Shown: positions 1-6,909 of the stretch, one piece after another
Layout: the number at the start of each line of letters is the position of its first letter
Position numbering within the stretch: position 1 is the first letter of the stretch
From: Chrysochromulina tobinii
Lineage: Eukaryota > Haptophyta > Prymnesiales > Chrysochromulinaceae
DNA: 14,852 nucleotides
Assembly: GCA_001275005.1 (NCBI GenBank)
Contig: JWZX01001848.1
Coordinates: 1-14,852, forward strand
Direction: 5' to 3'
Position numbers and translations under genes: made by a program
The notes under the pieces: generated by a model
Database searches by the model: none
Told to the model about the DNA's origin: nothing
What the model saw: only the letters and a program-made list of their open reading frames with translations

Positions 1-85
1 AGACCTCGGCAAAACTCACGGCGAGCAGCGCCTTGGTGAAGGCTTGCGTGTTGATGGGTTCATCCGTATCGGTCGCGTTGGACAT
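1..85 (-). CDS. Partial 5' coding exon of a gene leaving the left edge
   Basis: Reading leftwards from an ATG at 85, the minus strand is open to the window edge. Its first 22 residues, beginning MSNATDTDEPINTQAF, are followed by GTGAGT at 19-14, a near-perfect eukaryotic splice donor in phase 0. The most likely picture is a first coding exon of 22 codons (85-20) with the rest of the gene outside the window. The acidic, Ser/Thr-rich N-terminus gives no clue to function. It lies downstream of, and on the same strand as, the gene ending at 377, leaving about 290 bp for that gene's terminator and this gene's promoter. The call rests on one start codon, an open frame and one donor, so it is tentative. 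Confidence 0.35.
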   Translation of the reverse strand, partial: MSNATDTDEPINTQAFTKALLAVSFAEV

Positions 86-253
86 TCGACAGCGCCCGTC
101 GCGCGCGACTGGCACTCGCACGACGTGAGCGATCCGACTCACCACCCTGAAAAAATCCTTTTTTGGTCATTTTCGCATCCCGTGACACAGCACACGAGGA
201 AATGCATGCCAAACCAAAAGTATCCGCGGTATCATAGTATCAACTCAAAAAAT

Positions 254-285
254 ACATCAGTTCAGTTCAGTTCAGTTCAGTTCAA
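254..285. repeat. TTCAG pentamer microsatellite
   Basis: A short tandem run of the pentamer TTCAG, about five copies, lies in the AT-richer gap between the end of the gene at 377 and the partial gene at the left edge. It is non-coding in context. No function is suggested. Confidence 0.7.
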
Positions 286-376
286 CTGATAAAATACATA
301 TCACAGTCCATCCCCGCGCCTCGGGAGCAGTGTCATCAGTGTCGGCCGCGTTCGCCTCGCCTCGAGCGCCGGAGCC

Positions 377-1796
377 CTAGCTCGCCGCCCGCGACGACGC
401 TTCGATCCTCTGTTGCCGTTGCCGTCTGCGTGCCTCCTCTGCGCGCGAAAGCACGGCCCGCAGCCCCTCGCTAATCCCGAGCTCATCGCACTCGGTGGGC
501 GCCTTCCTGAGCGCCTCGCGCGCGAGCGAAATGAGCTTCGGTTCACGCCTCATCTCGATCTCGATCTCGATCTCGATCTCGCGCCTCATCTCGCCAGTGT
601 CGGGAGCGGCCGCGGTGCTACCAGCGACAGCCGCGAGGAGGTTCGCCGCCTGCTGCGCCAGCTTGCGCCGAGTCCGCGACGGCAGACGCCACGTCGCGCC
701 GCCCCCAAGTTCCTGATGAGGGAGGCCATCAGCATGCAATCAGAGGGCCATCAGAGGGCACTCAGAGGGCACTCAGTGGGCAATCACGCTCATCAGCGCA
801 CCTGGGACTCGTCGAGCACCACGAGCACGTCTTGGCCCGAGAGCAGCCCTCCCACAAGCCGGTGCCTGATGACGGAGGCGATCCGAGGTTCGTCAGTCGC
901 AATCCGAGGTTCGTCAGTCTCAATCCGAGGTTCGTCAGTCGCAATCCGAGGTTCGGCAGTGGCATCGAGGTTCGTCAGTCGCAATCCGAGGTTCGTCAGT
1001 GGCTATCGAGGTTTATTCAGTGGCCATCACGACTCGTTCGGTGGCCATCATGGTCCGTTCGGTGGCCATCAGACCTGTGCTGCGCTTCCCAACGGCGGGT
1101 CTCGATCCCCCAGGCCACCGGGATGGCGCCTAGCCTCTGTTGAACCTCCGCCCCGCCACGCTCGAGCATCTTCGCAAAGTGGAATGCCTTGGGCCAGCAG
1201 AGGGGCATCGTGTCTCTGCTCAGCGACACCACCGACGGGTCGGCATACAAGCTCGCGCCCACTCGTGTGCGTCGCAGCTCGCCCTCGAGCCGCAGACCGA
1301 GCGAGGGGTCGAGAGGTGGAGGAGAGCGAGACCGGACGCCTTTCGCGCCGTCGACCTCTCGGACGAGGACGAGACGGCAGGTGAGAGCCGCCGCAAGCGC
1401 CATCTCGAGGTCCGCCACCGTCGCGAGAGCAGGCATGCTCCCATGGGTGGCGCTGCTGACGACGCCCACACACACTGGCTCTCCCGCAGCGTCGTCGGCC
1501 TCCATCTCGACTGCCGTTCGATAGACGCAGGACCAGTCGACCGGCAACGCGACTGCACGCTGCGCTGAGTTGACAAACCGCCAACTGCGACTGCCGGCGC
1601 TCTCGTCGTCGTCTTCCGCAAACATCGCCCACCGCAAACTGGACACTGGGTGGGCGAGATTGGTACCGCCGCGGATGACTGAGAGAGAGTCGGCGTGCTC
1701 CTCCCATGCCACCGCCGCCGGCTTGTCCCAGGGCAGCGATCCTGCTGTCGGCAACGCCAGGCCTGGCGTGAACCCAACGAGCAGCTCCAGACCCAT
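377..1796 (-). CDS. Three-exon gene of unknown function
   Basis: I do not recognise this protein. Exons are 1796-1075, 865-802 and 712-377, giving about 373 residues. The first intron is phase 2 (AG|GT...CATCAG|G) and the second phase 0 (CAG|GT...CATCAG|GA). Both junctions keep one frame and skip repeat-filled sequence with stop codons, which is the main support for the model. Exon 1 encodes a mixed alpha/beta-looking segment starting MGLELLVGFTPGLALP; exon 2 contains GQDVLVVLDESQ; exon 3 is basic and charged, with a Glu-Ile run and a coiled-coil-like tail rich in Arg, Ala and Glu. The start is uncertain: 1796 is the first ATG in the exon 1 frame, but protein-like sequence continues upstream (see the poly-C note). 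It stands head-to-head with the OTU gene. Confidence 0.55.
553..582. repeat. Hexanucleotide repeat inside exon 3 (Glu-Ile run)
   Basis: About four to five copies of a CTCGAT-type hexamer on the plus strand. On the coding minus strand it reads as alternating Glu and Ile (EIEIEIEIE) within the last exon of the gene of unknown function. The same bases read Leu-Asp on the plus strand, so the apparent plus-strand frame here is a shadow. Confidence 0.75.
713..801 (-). other. Intron 2 of the unknown gene, 89 bp, TGATGGCC-type repeats
   Basis: On the transcribed strand it starts GTGCGCTGATGAGCG and ends CTCCCTCATCAG. The middle is a run of roughly 11-bp units of the kind CCCTCTGATGG and CCCTCTGAGTG. 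Removal joins ...DESQ to ELGGG... in phase 0. The repeat belongs to the same TGAT-rich family seen in introns of the OTU and glycosyltransferase genes, in the same orientation relative to transcription. Confidence 0.6.
866..1074 (-). other. Intron 1 of the unknown gene, 209 bp, 21-bp tandem array
   Basis: The intron is nearly all tandem repeat. On the transcribed strand the first part has about three TGATGGCCACCGAACG-type units and the rest about five units of 18-21 bp of the kind CTCGGATTGCGACTGACGAAC. It begins GTCTGATGG and ends CCGTCATCAG. Splicing joins a phase-2 AG to G, restoring an Arg codon and one frame. The array itself contains stop codons in the exon 1 frame, so it is not coding. 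Confidence 0.6.
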
Positions 1797-1989
1797 CGGT
1801 GCGTTCCGCAAGTTTGTGTTTCCAAACTTGATGTGCTCGAAGTTGGGGGGGGGACAAGTCTCGTCATTTTCGGTACTGCCTTCGCGTAACTTGTCCGTGC
1901 GGCCACCAGAGGGGCGTGCGTGCGTCCTTGTCGAGAGAGCTTTTCACGAAGGCTCCGCGTGCGCGCGCGAGCTTTTGTGCTCCATTGCG
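1797..1989. promoter_or_regulatory. Divergent promoter region, unknown gene / OTU gene
   Basis: About 190 bp separates the two head-to-head start codons and must hold both 5' ends. No TATA box is visible. A 9-G run on the plus strand (1845-1853) lies within it, and part of the segment may encode the N-terminus of the minus-strand gene. The assignment is by position only. Confidence 0.35.
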
Positions 1990-3562
1990 ATGCTTGCAGT
2001 CCTTCGGTCGTGGATGGGCCCATCGACATCGCAAGCTCCGACCATCGTTGAGGGCAGCGCGGACGCGGCCATAGTTCGCGCCCTCGAGGCCACCACGCCC
2101 AACCCGATCATCACCATTTCGCAGCTGGCACGCGTGCTCCGTGCCATCTTCGTGCTCAAGCGCTGGGCTCGTGCCACGACAGGGGCTCAGAAGCGCCGAA
2201 AGGGCCACGCGGCGAAGATTGGGGCGGCTGTGACTGTGCTCAAGCAGCGGCTCTCATACTACGGACTCCACATGCTACAGGTGGGTGGGGATGGCAATTG
2301 CCAATTTCGATCGGCGTCCCAGCAGCTCTTTGGCACTGAAGCGCACCACGGCTACGTGCGCCAGCAGGCCGTCGAGTACATGCGCTCGCACAAGGCGCTC
2401 TTCTCGGGCTTCTGCGCCGATGCGGTCGAATTCGAGCGCTACCTAGCGCGCATAGCGCGTGACCGCACGTGGGGCGACGAGCTGACACTTCGGGCGATCT
2501 CGGACAGGTGATTGCGCTTGATTGTCCTTGTGATTGCGCTTGATTGCGACGAGCTCACACTCCGGGCGATCTCGGACAGGTGATTGCGCTTGATTGTCCT
2601 TGATGGCCCTCTGATGGCCCTCTAATTGCCCTCTGATTCCTCCGGGCGATCTCGGACAGTTTCGGTGCGCACGTGCACGTGGTCACGTCTCATGAGCGGA
2701 ATTGGTACCTCAAGTACCTGCCCGACACGCCCAAGACGAGCAAGCACGTGTTCCTGGCGTGTGAGGGCCTCGGGACCTCCGAACCCTCTGATGACATCTA
2801 ATTGCCTCTGATGACATCTCATTGCCTCATGCCCATCTGGCGACTCCGTCTCTTCTCTGATGACATCTAATTGCCTCTGATGACATCTAATTGCCTCTGA
2901 TGACATCTAATTGCCTCATGCCCATCTGGCGACTCCGTCTCTTCTCTGATGACATCTAATTGCCTCTGATGACATCTAATTGCCTCATGCCCATCTGGCG
3001 ACTCCGTCTCTTCGACCAGCTCTGACACAGGCCTGGTGCGTGGATCGATTCCCGTCGTCTCGGACGTTACGTATCCGTTTCGTCTCGGCAGACGTGTCGC
3101 CCGTCCATTACAATGCGTTCACGCTCGCGCCGGCCGCCGTCAGCGCTGATGTTGATGGGATGCAACGAGGCAAAGACTGCGCCCCCGCCGAGCCAGCTGA
3201 TGTTGATGGGATGCCACAGCGCGCCCCCACCGAGCCAGCAGCCATCGCGCGCTCGCCACAGCGCGCCCCCGCCCGAGCCAGCCGCCATCGCGCGCTCGCC
3301 ACAGCGCTCATCACCATCAGGAGCTCTCAGGGGCTCTCAGAGACACTCAATGGCGCGCTCATTGCAGCGCTCTGTGGAGCCTGCGAAAGAGAGACGGAGC
3401 CGCGACAAACGCACAATTGACGAAATGACACAAGAGGCCCACGTGGCCGTCACAGCGCTCTCTGCGAAAGAGAGACGGAGCGGCGGCAAACGCGCGTTGC
3501 CGTTGGACCAGGCTGTGCCCCTCGCGTCGTCGAGCGCCTCAAAGCGTCCAAGGCGGTCCTAA
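1990..3562 (+). CDS. OTU-domain cysteine protease (deubiquitinase-like), interrupted by introns
   Basis: OTU proteases cleave ubiquitin or ubiquitin-like conjugates with a Cys-His-Asn/Asp centre. Proposed exons are 1990-2507, 2660-2760, 3092-3138 and 3341-3562, about 295 residues. Seen in the sequence: a basic helical N-terminus (about 45-90), the signature GGDGNCQFRSASQQLFG with Asp101 and Cys104, then WGDELTLRAISD. The phase-2 junction restores a Ser codon followed by FGAHVHVVTS, and the next junction rebuilds FLAYVSPVHYNAF with the catalytic His at about 212 and Asn two residues later. The order and spacing match the plant and algal single-domain OTU family. The first three exons are well supported; the tail is not. 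I favour a basic tail ending KRPRRS, a possible nuclear signal, but the exon 3 frame could also run to a stop at 3420. The start at 1990 is the first Met after the divergent region. Confidence 0.8.
2508..2659 (+). other. OTU intron 1: two tandem GT...CAG units with exon copies
   Basis: The intron splits exactly into unit 1 (2508-2579, 72 bp) and unit 2 (2580-2659, 80 bp). Both begin with the same 23 bases (GTGATTGCGCTTGATTG...) and both end in a copy of the last bases of exon 1 (...GCGATCTCGGACAG). The exon end at 2474-2507 matches 2546-2579 at 32 of 34 positions; the last 20 bases recur at 2640-2659. The filler is TGATTGC and TGATGGCC repeat. Splicing from 2507 to 2660 is phase 2 and restores a Ser codon before FGAHVHVVTS. 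Confidence 0.8.
2761..3091 (+). other. OTU intron 2, 331 bp, with a regular 20-bp / 29-bp tandem array
   Basis: The donor T|GTGAGG at 2760/2761 and acceptor CGGCAG|ACGTG at 3091/3092 join to a Tyr codon and rebuild the OTU histidine motif. Positions 2787-3013 consist of seven copies of TCTGATGACATCTAATTGCC (20 bp), arranged 2, 3 and 2, each group followed by an identical 29-bp spacer starting TCATGCCCATCTGGCG. Together these fill exactly 227 bp. Confidence 0.8.
3139..3340 (+). other. Possible OTU intron 3 (repeat-rich C-terminal region)
   Basis: Two copies of GCTGATGTTGATGGGATGC (about 3145 and 3196) and repeated blocks around GCCATCGCGCGCTCGCCACA (about 3241 and 3284) make this stretch low in complexity. 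A GTCAGC donor at 3139 and a CTCTCAG acceptor at 3340 would join in phase 0 to the frame that ends in a basic tail at 3562. The other reading, with no intron here, runs in the exon 3 frame to a stop at 3420. Other CAG acceptors at 3320 and 3330 are also possible. The sequence alone does not decide. Confidence 0.35.
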
Positions 3563-4082
3563 GAGCCCGTCGCTCGCCACAGCGCCCACCACAGCGCTCA
3601 CCACAATCATGGCGGGCCTAGGGACCTAAGTGTCTGTTCGCCGCTCGCGCCACCGCGTGTCGCCACACGGAGCACGGGTCATGCCTCGAGGGTTAACTTC
3701 ATTATTCAATTCCCAAACAGGCGGTAGTGTTGGGCGCCTTATAAACATGAAAAATCGCTAATCGGTAGAGACCACGACTCGCCCCCTTAGGTAAACCATT
3801 CACGTCGGGTATTCACGATTCCCATCGCTGCGCGAGATTTTGCGACCGTTCTCCGTTGGGGGAGGGTTTCAACACTCACGGGTAGTTAGTACTTAGTTAC
3901 CGCTATGGTGTTTCTACATAGTAGTGAGCGAGATTTTGATCTTCACCTTGGGGTATGGTCGATACTTGATTCATCAACAATTCATCAACACTCAGGATGT
4001 GATTTCCATGGTGATTTGAACTCTCTCCCGCTCGACGGTTCCAACCGAACTCGTGCACTATTCGATGTGGTCAAAGTCTTTT
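3563..4082. other. Gene-free stretch
   Basis: About 520 bp with no convincing gene. Its GC content falls to the right, and there are A/T-rich patches such as CTTATAAACATG near 3738. An open frame at 3905-4108 has no recognisable protein features, runs into the satellite and is not called. The right end has scattered degenerate forms of the satellite word (GTGATTTCC, GTGATTTGA near 3999 and 4012). Confidence 0.5.
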
Positions 4083-4784
4083 CACTATTTCGCACATGCC
4101 GGGTGTGAAATCACAGGGGGTGTGATTTCGCAGGCCCTGCGAAATCACAGGAGCGTGTGAAATCATACGCGGCGCGTGCGATTTCACAGGCTGTGTGAAA
4201 TCGCACCGAGGGGTGCGTTTTCACGATGGGCTGTGATTTCGCACGTGCCGGCTGTGAAATCACAGGGGGTGTGATTTCGCAGAGCCTGTGAAATCACAAG
4301 AGGGTGTGAAATCACACGTGGTGCCTGTGATTTCACAGGCGGTGTGAAATCACACCGAGGGGTGCGTTTTCACGGGAGGCTGTGATTTCGCACGTGCCGG
4401 CTGTGAAATCACAGGGGGTGTGATTTCGCAGGGCGTGCATTTTCACAGGGACCTTTGAAATCACACATGGCGCGTGTGATTTCACAGGCAGTGTGAAATC
4501 ACACCGAGGGGTGCGTTTTCACGGGAGGCTGTGATTTCGCACGTGCCGGCTGCGAAATCACAGGGGGTGTGATTTCGCAGGGCGTGCATTTTCACAGGGA
4601 CCTATGAAATCACACATGGCGCGTGTGATTTCACAGGCGGTGTGAAATCACACCGAGGGGTGCGTTTTCACGGGAGGCTGTGATTTCGCACATGCCGGCT
4701 GCGAAATCACAGGGGGTGTGAAATCGCAGGTAGGTGTGAATTCATAGGTTCCTGTGATTTCACACCCCCACCTGCGAAATCATG
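4083..4784. repeat. 149-bp satellite made of TGTGAAATCACA-type palindromes
   Basis: A tandem array of about 4.7 copies with an exact 149-bp period: the landmark GGGGGTGTGA begins at 4116, 4265, 4414, 4563 and 4712. In the unit 4232-4380 there are eight 12-bp sites of the form TGTGATTTCGCA, TGTGAAATCACA, TGTGATTTCACA or TGCGTTTTCACG, starting 17-21 bp apart. The core TGTGA-NN-TCACA is an inverted repeat. Units differ only by a few substitutions. Nothing in it is coding. The array ends in a 14-bp perfect inverted repeat at 4712-4725 / 4756-4769. Confidence 0.9.
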
Positions 4785-5559
4785 GGACCCCACAAACCCT
4801 AGTGGTCGTACAACAGTCTGACACGCACAACAGGCCGGGCGGCCCCCGGATAACGCATGGGAAAGGCGAAAGCATACGCCTAAGCCGCAACGCGAAGCTG
4901 TGGTGCACTGTGCCCGTCTAGAGAACGCGTAACGGCTCAATCCCACCGCACACGGTGTGACAGCGCTCGGAGCGGCACCCCGGCCCTCAGCCGCGACGCA
5001 GACGCGCTCCAGCCTCCACGCTCTGACTCCGCGGAGGCTCGCATCGGGGGACCGGCCGACCGGCGCACGGACAAACACCACAGCGTCCGCGTCGCGCGTC
5101 CCACTCCCAGTCACCGACGCATGCACCGACGCCGGTCAGCGAAATGACCAGATCGCCGATGTGATCGCGGACGTCCACCGCGGTCCGCGCGCCCCCGCCC
5201 ACGCCCGATCGAGATTCGAATCAACGAATGCGATCGCGATCGCCATCGCGGCCGGCGGTCCGAGGGGCCCGTGGCGGCGCGTGCACAGCGGACCCGGGGA
5301 CGCACGGTGCGTCCGCGCTCCGCGGTCTGCGTCTGGCTCTGGGTCTGAAGCTTATGCAGCTTTTGCCTTTGAGAGGATGTTTAGATTTTATAAGATTTTA
5401 AGAGCTAGAGCAGCCGCGGCACCTCTCACGTCTCAGCGCTCGGTCCTGCTGCAAAGTCCGCTCCTCCACTCCAGGCACTCAGTCCACCTCTGCCCCCGGG
5501 CCGTCGTCACCCCGGTCACGCTCGCCCCATGCGCTCGCCATGACGCTCGTCCTGTACGC
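4785..5559. other. Gene-free stretch downstream of the FKBP gene
   Basis: Roughly 775 bp between the satellite and the restored stop of the FKBP gene. It is GC-rich, with an AT-rich island at about 5380-5405 (TTTAGATTTTATAAGATTTT). The long plus-strand open frame starting at 4957 has an Arg/Ala-rich, low-complexity composition and runs antisense into the FKBP gene, so it is taken as a shadow. I see no tRNA or other RNA gene. Confidence 0.45.
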
Positions 5560-6703
5560 TCAGATCACGTTGAGCAAGGACACCTCGAAGACGAGCATCG
5601 CGGTTCGGGAGCACCGGGCCTGCGCCACGCGCGCCGTATCCATACGAGGCAGGTACCACAAGGCGGCGCGTGCTGCCCTGCGCCATGCCGAGCAATCCAA
5701 CATCCCAGCCGCGGATCACGTCGCCCTGGCCCACTGTGAAATGGAAGGGCTTGCCGCCGTTGGAGTCAAACTCAGCCCATTGGCCGCGCGCGTCGGCGCA
5801 TGCACCGGTGTAGCGCACCGTGAGCTTGTTTCCAATCACCACGCGCCGCCCCTTTCCCACTTTGATGTCAATGTACTTGAGGCCGCCACCCAGTTCGGTC
5901 AAACCAGCGGGAGCGCCCGCCGTGCCGGGCGCGCCCACAACGGCGGCGGTGCCTGCCGGGCGAGCGGCCGGCGCGGCATGCTGCACGTCTCTGCGCGCCG
6001 CCGAGGCAGGGGCCGCCGCCGCCGCCGCCACTGTGGCACGAGGCGCAGTTGCGACCGGCGCGCTGGGCTCCGCATCTGGGCCCGCATCGGCTCGCGTGTA
6101 GCAACCCACGAGGTGGACGGCGTCTATCCCCTCTACCGCGATGGCGCACAGCTTGTCGCGCTCGCCGAAGCTCGCCGCCAACGAGCACGACTCGCTTAGC
6201 TCTGGCTGCAGGTAGCAGAGGGTGGTGGGCACCTTCTTAGCGGGCGTGCGGCAGCGAACCGCCGAGCGTGCGGCGCTCATCGTGGCTCGCCCGGTGGATC
6301 CTGCAGCCAAATCGCACAGGCTCGCGCGAAGCAAGCACAGCTGCACGCCCGCAGGGATCTTGACGACGAGTGCCTGGTTGGGCGCCAGGTGCGCCGCCCA
6401 CAGCCCCTGCGCGTGAGGACCGATTGGCGTGCTGGTGCTCGCCTTGAGGCCGTGCGCCGCTGCATCGGCGTCCTCAGCGTCGAGTGGCACGGGTCTCTCA
6501 ACACGCACGGGCGCCTTGGGAATTCCGCCGAGGTCGTCGATCACTCGCTTTTTCAGTTCGCGCTCCTCGAGCGCGTCACGCTTCGCCTTTATCTTCGTGA
6601 GGAAGCCGACCACGCGGCGCTTGCGCTGCGACTTTTGCCAGCGCTTGGGCTGCCGGTCGAGAAAGTCACGTGGAATCAGTTGACCTATTGTTTTGAGCGA
6701 CAT
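5560..6703 (-). CDS. Nucleoplasmin-like / FKBP-type peptidyl-prolyl isomerase, frameshifted near its C-terminus
   Basis: FKBPs isomerise Xaa-Pro bonds; those with a nucleoplasmin-like N-terminal domain (the FKBP39/46 and plant FKBP43/53 type) are nuclear histone chaperones. From the ATG at 6703: residues 1-99 are a basic, helical extension with NLS-like clusters (KRWQKSQRKRR); about 101-205 match the nucleoplasmin-like fold (LWAAHLAPNQALVVKIPAG ... VEGIDAVHLVGCYTRAD); about 206-270 are an Ala/Pro linker; 274 onward is FKBP with VRYTG, EFDSN, FHFTVG, GDVIRGWDVGLLGM and YGYGARGAG. After VLPN the frame goes wrong. One base fewer would give AMLVFEVSLLNVI and a stop at 5562-5560, the usual FKBP ending, for a total of about 380 residues. 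As written, the frame runs on to 5516. It could be a sequence error or a young pseudogene. Confidence 0.85.
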
Positions 6704-6909
6704 TGGAACCGCCGCGGCGGTCACGGGCTGGCTGTTTGTGGGTGGCTCGCCGAAGCACGTCGCCGCACAGTCGCCGTCTGTATGCCTGTGAAGATGGTGT
6801 TTCCCGAGCTGTGAAGCCGAAGATAGAACAAGGCGGGTGGCTGGCGCTCGTCTCTGTTCAAGATGTGCTCGTCGCTGTGAAGAATATTGACGTGGTGAAA
6901 AAAATTCAA
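6704..6909. promoter_or_regulatory. Divergent promoter region, FKBP gene / SAP-Tudor-like gene
   Basis: About 206 bp between the two head-to-head start codons. The plus-strand frame of the SAP-Tudor-like gene stays open through most of it, so its true start could lie further left. No clear TATA or initiator element is seen. Confidence 0.35.

Noticed and set aside
413-1384. Long plus-strand open frame with Leu-Asp and RGSSVAIRGSSV repeats
   Set aside because: It is antisense to the better-supported minus-strand gene; its repeats are the reverse complement of the intron arrays, and its composition is Arg/Ser-rich with no domain.
4253-4264. CRP-type operator (TGTGA...TCACA)
   Set aside because: The bacterial CRP site has six bases between the half sites; here there are two, and the genome is eukaryotic.
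4083-4784. CRISPR array
   Set aside because: Repeat words are 12 bp at 17-21 bp spacing, the spacers themselves recur every 149 bp, no cas genes are present and the genome is eukaryotic.
5211-5222. tRNA-like GATTCGAATC box
   Set aside because: No matching A box, acceptor stem or anticodon arm could be found around it.
4957-5739. 260-residue plus-strand open frame
   Set aside because: It runs antisense into the FKBP domain, is low in complexity and has no recognisable fold or motif; a GC-rich shadow frame.
5540-6199. 219-residue plus-strand open frame
   Set aside because: It is exactly antisense to the FKBP and nucleoplasmin-like coding sequence.
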